A DNA stretch of 64,000 bases from an uncultured Planctomycetota bacterium. Lineage in GTDB: Bacteria > Planctomycetota > Planctomycetia > Pirellulales > Thermoguttaceae. Under the pieces are notes generated by a model. The model saw only the letters and a program-made list of their open reading frames with translations, did not search any database and had not been told where the DNA came from. Position numbers and translations under genes: made by a program. This document shows positions 17,313 through 25,644 of this stretch, one piece after another; positions within the stretch are counted from its first letter, which is position 1; every line of letters starts with the position of its first letter. The stretch spans positions 1 to 64,000 of the forward strand of contig CADBQY010000114.1 in assembly GCA_902796885.1 (NCBI GenBank), given 5' to 3'.

Positions 17313-18080
17313 TCACACGGGCCGAAGCGCTTCGAGGATTCCCTCGATCGTCGCTTCGGCGGCTTGCAGGGCGGCCGGAAAGCCCGCCGCTTCAAGCGCC
17401 GAGCCGGTCAGAGGGCTGATCGAGACCAGCGTTGTGTTATGCAGACTTTTTCCGAAAAGGCGAACCGCTCCCGCGGCGGTCGCGCTGCTGGTCACCAGCG
17501 TGTAATCAATCCGACCCGAATCCATCAGCCGGACGATTTCGTCGTCCGGCTTTTTTATTTCGATCGCGCGATAGACGCTAATTTCGGCGACCGCCCCCCC
17601 GGCGGCGGAAAGACGTTCCCGCAAGACTTTTCGGCCGCGATCCCCCCGAACCGAAAGGAAACGGCGGCCCCGCCGGGCCTCGTCTTCGAGTGCCTCGGCC
17701 AGACCTTCGGCCGAATGGAGCGCAGGGACGACGTCGGCGCGAAATCCGGCACGGATCAATTCCCGTTCGGTTCCCGGACCGACGGCGGCCAGGGGGATTT
17801 CGCGCAAAAGGGCGCGTCGGCCGCCCCCGTCGCGGTCGGCGGCATCGATGGCGGCCAGAAAGAAGATCACGCCGTTGGCGCTCGAAAAGATCACGCGATC
17901 GACCGCCGCAAGGGTTTCCGGCGCGATCGACTCGGGCGCGAGCGTCTCGGCGGGAAGGATCTCCTGTACCGGCTGAACGAGCACCCTCGCCCCTTCGGCC
18001 TCGAACAAAGGACGCGACTCTTCGGCCTGACGCCGGGGCCGGGTGAGAAGAACCGTTTTGCCGGAGAGAAACGGACACAT
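17313..18080 (-). CDS. hemD: Uroporphyrinogen-III synthase
   Basis: HemD closes and inverts ring D of hydroxymethylbilane to give uroporphyrinogen III for haem and cobamide synthesis. The 255-residue protein shows the two-lobe family pattern: GKTVLLTRPRRQAEESRPLF, RVIFSSANGVIFFL, AAVGPGTERELIRAGF, a second-lobe YRAIEI segment, DYTLVTSSATAAGAV and a C-terminal helix ATIEGILEAL. HemD diverges fast, so assignment rests on this overall layout. The ATG at 18080 is chosen; an in-frame start at 18152 would lie inside the tRNA-Leu gene. The gene follows tRNA-Leu by 33 bases and may share its transcript. Confidence 0.87.
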   Translation of the reverse strand: MCPFLSGKTVLLTRPRRQAEESRPLFEAEGARVLVQPVQEILPAETLAPESIAPETLAAVDRVIFSSANGVIFFLAAIDAADRDGGGRRALLREIPLAAVGPGTERELIRAGFRADVVPALHSAEGLAEALEDEARRGRRFLSVRGDRGRKVLRERLSAAGGAVAEISVYRAIEIKKPDDEIVRLMDSGRIDYTLVTSSATAAGAVRLFGKSLHNTTLVSISPLTGSALEAAGFPAALQAAEATIEGILEALRPV

Positions 18081-18113
18081 ATCAAAACCGCCGTCTAAAC
18101 TGTTGAAAAAAGA

Positions 18114-18195
18114 TGCGGGCGAGAGGACTCGAACCTCCACGCCTTGCGGCACCAGATCCTAAGTCTGGCGTGTCTGCCAATTCCACCACGCCCGC
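18114..18195 (-). tRNA. tRNA-Leu (anticodon UAG)
   Basis: On the minus strand the gene folds as a class II tRNA: acceptor GCGGGCG/CGCCCGC with discriminator A, D arm, anticodon stem CCAGA/TCTGG around loop CTTAGGA (anticodon TAG), an extended variable arm (TGCCGCAAGGCG) and T arm GGTTCGAGTCC. The 3' CCA is not encoded. It is 82 nucleotides long. Confidence 0.95.
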
Positions 18196-18207
18196 ACGGG
18201 TTCGACT

Positions 18208-18235
18208 ATTATAACAGCCGGCCGCCGAACGGCAA
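18208..18235 (-). promoter_or_regulatory. tRNA-Leu promoter
   Basis: On the minus strand, TTGCCG (18230-18235) and TATAAT (18208-18213) are separated by 16 bases, 12 bases before the tRNA 5' end. The same -35 hexamer occurs before tRNA-Pro. Confidence 0.65.
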
Positions 18236-18240
18236 GTCTT

Positions 18241-18828
18241 TCACTCGACGCTCTTTAGGCCGATTTCGGCCAGCGGCTCATATTTCGGGCCGCCGCGGCT
18301 CAGTTCGCTCGAAAAGAGCGTGACCGAGTCCACCGACGAGACCCCGAAGAATGCCGGTCCCTTGGCGGGGAGGAGGAACGCGTCGAGTCCCGAATCGTCC
18401 TCGTGCGCCCCCTTTTTGACACGACCGATCGTCAGGTGGGGAGTGAACCGGCGCGACTCGCGGGGAAAGCCGATCTCGGCAAGTTCGGCGTCGATCGCCT
18501 CGGCCAGATCGGTCGATTCCTCCACCCCCTCGCTCACGCCGACCCACAGAGTACGGGGATGTTCGGCGTTGGGGAAAGCGCCGATCTCTTCAAAGACCAG
18601 ATCGAACGGCTCGATTCGTCCGCAGGCGCTTTCGATCGCTCGAATCACGTGGTGGATTTCCGTCTGCGGCACGTCGCCGAGAAACTTGAGCGTCAGGTGG
18701 AACTGGTCGGGAGCGACCCACTTGATCCGTTTTAGGTCGGTCACGCGGCGGTTCAGATGGCGGGCGATCTTCGAACGGACCTGCGAGGCGATTTCGACGG
18801 CGATAAAGAGTCGGAGTTGGTTTTTCAT
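18241..18828 (-). CDS. thpR: RNA 2',3'-cyclic phosphodiesterase
   Basis: A 195-residue member of the 2H phosphoesterase superfamily (ThpR/LigT). The two catalytic HxTx motifs are present: HLTL (about 44-47) and HLTI (about 131-134), each at the end of a beta hairpin. The N-terminal LRLFIAVEI is the family's standard opening. These enzymes hydrolyse 2',3'-cyclic phosphate RNA ends and were first found by 2'-5' RNA ligase activity. Its ATG overlaps the stop of coaD (ATGA), showing translational coupling, although the functions are unrelated. Confidence 0.92.
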   Translation of the reverse strand: MKNQLRLFIAVEIASQVRSKIARHLNRRVTDLKRIKWVAPDQFHLTLKFLGDVPQTEIHHVIRAIESACGRIEPFDLVFEEIGAFPNAEHPRTLWVGVSEGVEESTDLAEAIDAELAEIGFPRESRRFTPHLTIGRVKKGAHEDDSGLDAFLLPAKGPAFFGVSSVDSVTLFSSELSRGGPKYEPLAEIGLKSVE

Positions 18829-19322
18829 TTGGTTTCCGCCTTTCGGATAACGGCCTCGACGACGGCCGGGGGAAGGAACGAGGCGAGCATCTCGGCGTCG
18901 GCCCCCCCGGCGATCTCTTTGATCAGGGAACTCGAGACGTGGGCCAGCTCCCCGTCGGCGACCAGGAAGAGGGTCTCGACTTCCGGCGCCAGCTGGCGGT
19001 TGGCCATCATCATCGTGATCTCGGCGGGGATATCGGTGATCGGACGGACCCCCCGGATCATAATCTTCGCCCCCCGACGGCGGGCGTAGTTAACCGTCAG
19101 CCCCTCGTAAAGCTCGACGGAGACGTTCGGGATCGAAGCGACCGAAGCGCGAACGAACTCGGCGCGCTCTTCCGGCGAAAACCAGGGACGTTTCTCACGG
19201 TTGATGCCGATCGCGACGACGAGCCGGTCGAAAAGGCGGCTCGTCCGTTCGATGATGTTCAGATGCCCCAGGGTGATCGGGTCGAACGACCCCGGATAGA
19301 CCGCAATCGTCTCTTTGTGCAT
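18825..19322 (-). CDS. coaD: Phosphopantetheine adenylyltransferase
   Basis: CoaD transfers AMP from ATP to 4'-phosphopantetheine, the penultimate step of coenzyme A synthesis. The 165-residue protein has YPGSFDPITLGH (nucleotidyltransferase TxGH loop, residues 16-19), GINREKRPWFSPEER, an RGVRPITDIPAE segment and VSSSLIKEIA in place of the usual SSTxVRE. Length is typical. AGGAAAG precedes the ATG at 19322; upstream in-frame starts would add an unconserved leader. It is coupled to thpR by a 4-base overlap. Confidence 0.94.
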   Translation of the reverse strand: MHKETIAVYPGSFDPITLGHLNIIERTSRLFDRLVVAIGINREKRPWFSPEERAEFVRASVASIPNVSVELYEGLTVNYARRRGAKIMIRGVRPITDIPAEITMMMANRQLAPEVETLFLVADGELAHVSSSLIKEIAGGADAEMLASFLPPAVVEAVIRKAETK

Positions 19323-19363
19323 ACTCTTTCCTTTCGTTTTCGCCTTCGCGAAGGCGCTCTTCA

Positions 19364-19391
19364 ATTGTACAGGCCCGACGAAAAAGAGCAA
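19364..19391 (-). promoter_or_regulatory. coaD-thpR promoter
   Basis: On the minus strand, TTGCTC (19386-19391) and TACAAT (19364-19369, preceded by TG as an extended -10) are separated by 16 bases, about 40 bases before the coaD ATG. Confidence 0.45.
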
Positions 19392-19495
19392 GAGTTCCGC
19401 CGACCCGGCACACCTTGAAAAAAGACGGCAAGAAGTCATAATGGGTTCAAATATTTTTTCATTTGACCCACCCGCGATAAACCAAGGGAGAAATT

Positions 19496-20368
19496 ATGAC
19501 GCGCCTTTCGACGGGGATACCCGGACTCGATGAAAAAATCGGCGGCGGCCTCCTTCCCGGAACGATGACCGTCTTGGTCGGATCGTCCGGAATCGGAAAA
19601 ACCCAATTCGGTCTGCAGTTCCTTGCCGCCTCTCAAGAGAAGCGGGGGGTCATCTTCGATATGACCGCGCGGGGGGATTCTCAGAACCATGCCGACTACG
19701 CCAACCGCCTGTTCGGCTGGAACCCGACGACCGAAGACGCCGAGCGGCGCTTCAGCGCCGACGAGTTCTTCACCCCCGGATACGCCGTCGGCGACTACTT
19801 CGGAGCGCTGGCCGGCCGGGGAAAGCGGGTGACGCGCCGCGATCTTGACTTCGAAGACTGGCGGCAGTGGCAAGGTTCACTGGCGCGCCGGCTCGACGCC
19901 GCCGTCGCGTTCCTCTTTACGCATTTCACCCGCGGCGTACGCCGCGTCCTGATCGACGGGATCGAACCGGTCGCCCACCAGGGTGACTCGATCCAGTTCG
20001 AGCTTTTGGAATACGTCTATCACCAGATTCTTCAAAAAGAGCCCGCATGGGTGGCGCGCGATCTGTTCCGGCAGGATTTCCGCCGGTTCGAAGAGAAAAT
20101 CCTGCCGATCCTCTGGCCCGCCGGATCGGTCGCCACGGTCGTCAGTTACACGGCGCCGGAGACTTCGCTCGAGGCGCTCATCGACAAGCCGTTCGACGAA
20201 GGCGATCTTCTGGCCCAGGCAAACACCATCGTCTACATGGGTAAGATCCGCGACGGGGTAAAGTTCCGCCGCGCCCTCTACGTGGCGAAGCACCGCGGAA
20301 GCGTCTGCCCCGACGAAATTCTCTTCTACGACATCACCGATTCGGGCATTTCCCTTTCGGCGGAGTAG
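19496..20368 (+). CDS. KaiC/RadA-like RecA-superfamily ATPase
   Basis: A 290-residue single-domain ATPase. It opens with RLSTGIPGLDEKIGGGLLPG, the hallmark of KaiC/RadA/gvpD-type proteins, followed by Walker A GSSGIGKTQ (29-37) and a Walker B-like RVLIDGIEP (about 150). The KaiC phosphorylation sites and second ATPase domain are absent, so it is not a clock protein. The insert between Walker A and B is long. GGGAGA precedes the ATG. It ends 12 bases from the convergent kinase gene. Function is unknown; related single-domain proteins are tied to signalling or DNA metabolism. Confidence 0.75.
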   Translation: MTRLSTGIPGLDEKIGGGLLPGTMTVLVGSSGIGKTQFGLQFLAASQEKRGVIFDMTARGDSQNHADYANRLFGWNPTTEDAERRFSADEFFTPGYAVGDYFGALAGRGKRVTRRDLDFEDWRQWQGSLARRLDAAVAFLFTHFTRGVRRVLIDGIEPVAHQGDSIQFELLEYVYHQILQKEPAWVARDLFRQDFRRFEEKILPILWPAGSVATVVSYTAPETSLEALIDKPFDEGDLLAQANTIVYMGKIRDGVKFRRALYVAKHRGSVCPDEILFYDITDSGISLSAE

Positions 20369-20380
20369 ACCGCCCGGGTG

Positions 20381-21988
20381 TCACTTCATCTGGAAGAGAA
20401 CCGAAACGAAGAAGAAGCACCCCATAATGATCGCCAGAATGTACCCGGCGGCAAAGAGTGTCCAGAACCAGACCGGCACGTCCTTGTACCAGGGGTGTTC
20501 GTGTTTCTCTTTTCGAGCTTTTTCGGGTTTCTTCAGGGGAACCGCCGGACGCATTGCCGAAGCCGACGACGCCGCGGCCGCCTCGGCCAGCGAGATCGTC
20601 GAATGCTCCCCCGTCCGCTCGACTTTAATGTCGTTAAGCGCCAGTTCGAACGCGTCAGATTTCATGTCATCGCGGTTGGCCCGCTGCGAAAGGAGAATGT
20701 CGGCCGGCGCCTTGACAAACTCCTCGGTCGTCCGTCCGTCGTCGTTCCCGGCCATCGACCCGCTGCCGAGACTCGAACCGTAAAGATTGACGACGTTCTC
20801 GCGTCCGATCCCGATCCGGCTGTCCTCTTCCCGCTCGCTCAGCCCGGTCGCGTTCCACGGGTCGTTTCGATAGGCGAAGTCGCCCGAAAAGAACCCGTCG
20901 CTGTTGTCTTCCCCCTCGTTCGTTTTAAACCCGAGTTCTTCCGGCTGCGCGTAGCCGTGATGAATGAGCCAGCGGCCGAGGATGTCAGTCACTTCCTTTG
21001 CGGTCTGAAACCGGTCTTCCGGCTTTTTCGCCATCATTTTGGCGCAGATTTCGACCAGGTCGTCGGGACAGTCGGGCCGGTCGATGAGGATGCTCGCCGG
21101 AGTCTCGCGCTGGTGCGCCAGAAGACGCTGCGGGATCGTGCCGAACGGGAACGGGGGATGCCCGGTCAGACAGAAGTAGAGGGTGCACCCCAGGGAGTAA
21201 ATGTCGGCGCGGCCGTCGATCTTGCTGCTGTTGATCGCCTGTTCCGGCGCCAGGTAGTCGGCTGTTCCCAAGATGCTGTCGTGTTTGGACGAAGAGCTCG
21301 TTTCGTCCTCCTCTTTTAAGAGCGCCAGCCCCAGGTCGAGGAGTTTCGCCGTCCCTTCGGCGTTGGCCAGGATATTTTCGGGCTTGACGTCGCGGTGGAT
21401 CACGCCGATCCGGTGCGCGTGAATCAGGCCTTCCGCCCCCTGCCGAATATAGCTGACCGCGTCTTCGAAAGGGAGCGGTCCCTCTTTGTCAACAAGCTGG
21501 CGAAGATTGTTCCCCTCGAAGTATTCCATGACGATATAGTGCATATCGTCGTAGCGGTCGATGTCATACGCCTGCACGATGTTCGGATGATTGAGCGCGG
21601 CGATCGCCTGAGCTTCCCGGACGAACCGTTCGATATACGCCGAGTTGGTCATCCTCTTTTTCGGAAGGATCTTGATCGCCACCATCCGGTGCATCAGGGT
21701 GTGTTCGGCCAGGTAGACGGTGCTCATCCCGCCGGTGCCGATGTGGTCCAAGATGCGGTACTGGCGCAAGAAAAAACCCTTGTATTTCCGCTTCATCAGC
21801 TGGCGGACATGCCAACGGGTGATCAGTCCTTTTCGAACCAGCATCCCCGCCAGATAATCGGCGTCTTGCAGACGGGTTTTGTCCCCCTCTTCGGCAATCG
21901 CCGCCAGGGTGGAGTTGAGCCGCTCATCTTCGGTCAGCTGACTTTTGCGAAGGAGGTCAAGAAACGTTTCAACCGAAAGTTTTGCCAT
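20381..21988 (-). CDS. Membrane Ser/Thr protein kinase
   Basis: A 535-residue Hanks-type kinase. Residues about 20-80 form the N-terminal module shared with the kinase at 4163 (KGLITRWHV, KGFFLRQYRIL). The kinase domain spans about 78-345: GTGGMSTVY, Lys106, HRDVKPEN (HRD 198-200, Asn205), DLG 218-220 in place of DFG, GTADYLAPE and DIYSLGCTLY, all consistent with activity. A Ser/Asp-rich linker of about 150 residues leads to a C-terminal transmembrane helix (about 506-532), so the kinase faces the cytoplasm and has almost no external part. Its ATG overlaps the TGA of the exoribonuclease gene by one base. Confidence 0.92.
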   Translation of the reverse strand: MAKLSVETFLDLLRKSQLTEDERLNSTLAAIAEEGDKTRLQDADYLAGMLVRKGLITRWHVRQLMKRKYKGFFLRQYRILDHIGTGGMSTVYLAEHTLMHRMVAIKILPKKRMTNSAYIERFVREAQAIAALNHPNIVQAYDIDRYDDMHYIVMEYFEGNNLRQLVDKEGPLPFEDAVSYIRQGAEGLIHAHRIGVIHRDVKPENILANAEGTAKLLDLGLALLKEEDETSSSSKHDSILGTADYLAPEQAINSSKIDGRADIYSLGCTLYFCLTGHPPFPFGTIPQRLLAHQRETPASILIDRPDCPDDLVEICAKMMAKKPEDRFQTAKEVTDILGRWLIHHGYAQPEELGFKTNEGEDNSDGFFSGDFAYRNDPWNATGLSEREEDSRIGIGRENVVNLYGSSLGSGSMAGNDDGRTTEEFVKAPADILLSQRANRDDMKSDAFELALNDIKVERTGEHSTISLAEAAAASSASAMRPAVPLKKPEKARKEKHEHPWYKDVPVWFWTLFAAGYILAIIMGCFFFVSVLFQMK

Positions 21989-23046
21989 CAGTTATCTCTC
22001 CGCGGACAAGTTGATTCGGATCGGGGAGGCTCGGGAGCCCGCCCCGAAGGGTTAAACCATGGAACGCCGAACGGACCGTTCGAGGCCGTAAAGGGAGCCG
22101 TACCGGCGTCTGCGTCCAAAATGCGGGCGGCGGCGGCGAATACCGAGTCGGCGTAGTCGGCCTGATGTACAAGGAGCGCCTCGAACGAGGCGGGAGGTTT
22201 CACCGCGCCCCATTCGTTAAAACGCGGATGCGTCAAAAGGATATGTTCGAGCCGCAACAGCTCGTCGGGCGAAACCTCGGCGTCGGAGGCGTGGCGGCGG
22301 ACGACGTCCCGCCCCAAGACGGGGTAGCCGACCAGATCGCCGGCGACGGTATGTATCGGGATCCGCGAGGCGGGATCCATCTCTTCGATTTTGCCGATTT
22401 CGTGCAACATCGCCCCGGCGGCGACCAAATCGAGCGAAAGCGCCGGCGCGGTCTGCGGGTACGCCTGTAAAAAATGCTCGGCGAGGCGGACGGCGATTTG
22501 CGTCACCGAAAGGGTGTGTTCCAAAAGTCCGCCGGGATAGGCGTGGTGATTGCCCCTCGACGAAGGAGTCGAAAGGAGCGGCTCGCGGTATTCTTTGTAT
22601 ATCCTCAAAACGAGTCGCTGAAGAGGTGCGCCTTTGGTTATTTTCTCTTTGGCGAGAGAGACGATTTTGTCGTAAAGGACATCGGGTTTCACCGTCGGCG
22701 CGGGAAAGGCGAACCGCAGGACGCCCCCTTCTTCGAAGTCTTTTTCCCGCGCCTCGCGAATTCGGAAGATATGGAGCTGGGGTCCGTATTTGGTGACGCT
22801 GTACGCCGCGTCGATCTTGTAGAGCGCGCCGATCTTCCACGTGTCGCGGCATTCGGCGAAAAGGGGGGAATCGCCCCAGAGAACGGCGCCGACCTGGCGG
22901 TTCGCCCCGCTGAAAAGGACGCGGAAATACGGTTTCCCCTCTTTTGTCTTCCGCTCTTCCCGTTCGAGGAGACTGGCGAAAAAGACCCCCCGCTGGTTAT
23001 TCACCATTTCGGAAAGAAGGATGAGTGAACGATTGCTTAAAACCAT
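21988..23046 (-). CDS. YhaM-like OB-fold/HD-domain 3'-5' exoribonuclease
   Basis: A 352-residue protein with an N-terminal OB-fold nucleic-acid-binding domain (about 15-115) and an HD phosphohydrolase domain with HHAYPGGLLEHT (about 165-176) and LHEIGK (about 214), the metal ligands of the family. This two-domain layout is that of YhaM/CBF1, which degrades RNA and single-stranded DNA from the 3' end. HE replaces HD in the second motif, a change found in some members. The C-terminal 35 residues are Pro/Arg-rich and unconserved. It is translationally coupled (one-base overlap) to the downstream kinase gene. Confidence 0.82.
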   Translation of the reverse strand: MVLSNRSLILLSEMVNNQRGVFFASLLEREERKTKEGKPYFRVLFSGANRQVGAVLWGDSPLFAECRDTWKIGALYKIDAAYSVTKYGPQLHIFRIREAREKDFEEGGVLRFAFPAPTVKPDVLYDKIVSLAKEKITKGAPLQRLVLRIYKEYREPLLSTPSSRGNHHAYPGGLLEHTLSVTQIAVRLAEHFLQAYPQTAPALSLDLVAAGAMLHEIGKIEEMDPASRIPIHTVAGDLVGYPVLGRDVVRRHASDAEVSPDELLRLEHILLTHPRFNEWGAVKPPASFEALLVHQADYADSVFAAAARILDADAGTAPFTASNGPFGVPWFNPSGRAPEPPRSESTCPRRDN

Positions 23047-23070
23047 CTTCCGGCCCCGTGACTCTTTCGT

Positions 23071-25572
23071 TTACTCTTTCACGCCCACGATAAACGTGTC
23101 GCTAATCGGCGCGAGGGTGACGGAAACGTGCGTGTAGACGACCCCGGCGTCGTCGGCGACCCGCCGCCCCGCGGCCGGAACGATTTCGCCGGTGCGCGGA
23201 TTCCAGACTTCAAGCGCCTTGAACGCCCCGCGCAACTTCGCGGTGAACGCGGCGGTTTCGTCTGACGAGTTCGCCAGATAGTAGACGTCTCGGCCCCACT
23301 TGACCTTGTGTACATATTGGCACATTCCTTCGATGGGATAATCCCAGCGGGGAACGACGCCCAGCGTCGGCATCACCGTTCCCGGATCGGGAATCAGATC
23401 GACGTCGGGGGAGGGAAGGAGGCGGTCGACCGCACCGCGCATCGCCTCGTCGGTCGGCCGGGGAAGGAAAACGGCGCGCAGGACGCCGTTTTCGGTCTTT
23501 TCGACCGGAGCATCGTACAGAATTGGGTTTTCAGGCTCGCGGCGATAGAACCCCGGGCGGTTGAACTCGCGAACGCGGCGGAACGACTCGGGCAGGACGA
23601 TGTCTTCCTGCCCGGTCAGGATCGCCGGACGAAACGCCTGAGTCGCGGGGTCGATTCCGAAGATTTCCTCGACCGCGGCGCGGACTTCCTCGTCGGCGTC
23701 CCCCTCTGTCGAACGGGAGGGAAGACGCGTCGTGCCGAGGACCTTCCCCCCGGCGCGGTAGAATTCGAGGACCTTCCGCATATTCGCCGCCGAGATCACG
23801 TCGGCGCCGGTCAGAACGATCATTTTGAATTCTTTGTAGTCGCGTTCGTTGTTCAAACGCAGAATCGGACGGCCGTCTTTCGTTTCGACGGTACATTTTG
23901 TATTAAGCGTTTCGGGGTGGACAAAGAGGAAGTCGCGGTAGAGCTTCGAGGTCAGCGTCGCGCCGATCTCCATGTAGTCGGTCTCTTCGGGAATGAAAAG
24001 GCCGAGCGGAAAATCCCCTTTGATCGGATAGCCGGTCAGGGCGTCGTAGGGGAAATGGAACCCCGCCTGAAGCGCGTCGATCGGGTAGAGAATCGCGATA
24101 TCCTCCACCGTGCGCGCGTGGCGAAGAAGAACGCAGCAGCGGCTGACCCAGTCGCCGTAATCTTTCAGACCGGGCTCGACCGCGGGGTTCTGCCATCCGA
24201 TCACCGGATCGATGTAACACCCCGCCGCGTTCGACCACTGTCCGTGCGGCAAGATGAAGTTCCCCCCGCGCGCGAAGATCTCCATCAGCGCGCGGTACAT
24301 CATCGAGACGTCGAACGTGTTGTTCCGGTAGTCGCCGTAGACTTCGACCGCCACGGTGTCTTTGTCGAAATTTTCGGCGGCGCTGGTCGGCACCTTAAAG
24401 CCGTTCCGCCCATGCCCGTAATAATGGATCGAATCGAAGAGGGGAACGTCGGAATAGCGGTGCGTCAACATCGCGTCGTTACACATGTCGACCGGACCGA
24501 TCGTGTACGGTCCCTGCGGATGACCGCTCGAAAGAACGCCGCGCTTAGCCGCCCATTCGTGAACTTCCTTCGGATACCCTTCCGAAAAGAGGAAGGCGCG
24601 GGTCGACCAGAGGCGGCACCGGGCGGCGGGCGTCTCGTCGCCGATCGAATAGAAGAGCGCCGGATAATCGAGCGCCGGTTCACGATGGTGAAGCTTGCGG
24701 TACGCCTCGTTAAAGCCGGGAGTCCAATTCCGTTCCCCCTGCGCGCCGGCGGCGGGCAGATCATCGAAGAAGGTCATCGGAATCGTCGTGCCGAACGCTT
24801 TGGGGAACCGTTTGTCGACCTGGTCGTACGTCAGGCTCATGAACTTCCGGACCGAATCGGGCGAGAGGTAGTCGACAAAGCCGAACGGGTCGGGCGCGCA
24901 GACGAAGACCATCGCCAGCCATTCCCCTTCCGGAACGTTCCAGACGAGCGTCCCTCCCCGAATGGCGCCGCTGATATCGATCCGTTCTTTCGTTTCGGTG
25001 TTCATCGCCACCGCGGCCTGCAGAACACCGGCGTCGACGCCGTACACCACGCGGTCGGAAAGAGGGATCGGAATTTCGGCCTCGAGGAGTTCCGGGCCGG
25101 TCACTTTCCACTCGTACTTATCGAGGCGTTTGGCCATCGCCTCAGGGAACTGCTTGCGCAGCCGTCCCCCCGCCGTACCGCTCGGAAAACCGATATCGTC
25201 GTAGAAGACGATCTTCATTCCCGCCTCGTCCGCCTGGCGGAGCATATACCCGAACGCGTCGAAATATTCTTCGGTCAGATATTTCGGCAGGGTCGAGTCG
25301 ACCGGCAGGAAGGCGTAGCCGCCGAAACCGTATTCTTTCCCCTTGAAAACCATCTCGCGGATCAACTCGCGCGAAAGCATATCGTTGGTGTGCCAGAGCG
25401 GGACCCCGCGCAAAGGAAGCGGATCGCCGGGAAGAAAGTCGGGCGCCTGTCGGAACAGCTCGGCCGGGTCGTCCGCGGAAGACGGTTCCCCAGACGGAGA
25501 CGACGCCATACAGACGAAACAAAGAGAAAGAGACACGGCAACCGCGCCTGCAAATATGCGGAAATATTTCAT
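23071..25572 (-). CDS. Secreted glycoside hydrolase, GH106-like (alpha-L-rhamnosidase type) candidate
   Basis: An 833-residue exported protein: MKYFRIFAGAVAVSLSLC is a signal peptide, with GAGGTG before the ATG at 25572. The catalytic part starts near FRQAPDFLPGDPLPLRGVPLWHTND and includes GMKIVFYDDIGFPSGTAGG, a strand-loop resembling the DEYxWPSGxAGG region of GH106 rhamnosidases and related TIM-barrel glycosidases. Later come YSIGDET, TVAVEVYGDY and a C-terminal beta domain with KVKWGRDVYYLANSSDE, typical of this superfamily. It probably acts on plant polysaccharide. Family assignment is moderate; catalytic residues are not certain. The gene upstream on the same strand, 72 bases away, is a secreted unknown. 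Confidence 0.65.
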   Translation of the reverse strand: MKYFRIFAGAVAVSLSLCFVCMASSPSGEPSSADDPAELFRQAPDFLPGDPLPLRGVPLWHTNDMLSRELIREMVFKGKEYGFGGYAFLPVDSTLPKYLTEEYFDAFGYMLRQADEAGMKIVFYDDIGFPSGTAGGRLRKQFPEAMAKRLDKYEWKVTGPELLEAEIPIPLSDRVVYGVDAGVLQAAVAMNTETKERIDISGAIRGGTLVWNVPEGEWLAMVFVCAPDPFGFVDYLSPDSVRKFMSLTYDQVDKRFPKAFGTTIPMTFFDDLPAAGAQGERNWTPGFNEAYRKLHHREPALDYPALFYSIGDETPAARCRLWSTRAFLFSEGYPKEVHEWAAKRGVLSSGHPQGPYTIGPVDMCNDAMLTHRYSDVPLFDSIHYYGHGRNGFKVPTSAAENFDKDTVAVEVYGDYRNNTFDVSMMYRALMEIFARGGNFILPHGQWSNAAGCYIDPVIGWQNPAVEPGLKDYGDWVSRCCVLLRHARTVEDIAILYPIDALQAGFHFPYDALTGYPIKGDFPLGLFIPEETDYMEIGATLTSKLYRDFLFVHPETLNTKCTVETKDGRPILRLNNERDYKEFKMIVLTGADVISAANMRKVLEFYRAGGKVLGTTRLPSRSTEGDADEEVRAAVEEIFGIDPATQAFRPAILTGQEDIVLPESFRRVREFNRPGFYRREPENPILYDAPVEKTENGVLRAVFLPRPTDEAMRGAVDRLLPSPDVDLIPDPGTVMPTLGVVPRWDYPIEGMCQYVHKVKWGRDVYYLANSSDETAAFTAKLRGAFKALEVWNPRTGEIVPAAGRRVADDAGVVYTHVSVTLAPISDTFIVGVKE

Positions 25573-25644
25573 CAAGACACCTCTGTCCGGCAAATAGAAA
25601 AATCCCCCGCCGGAATCGGCGACTCGGCGGCTGAGCGCGGCGTG

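Noticed and set aside
18081-18152. Upstream extension of hemD
   Set aside because: It would be translated from within the tRNA-Leu gene.
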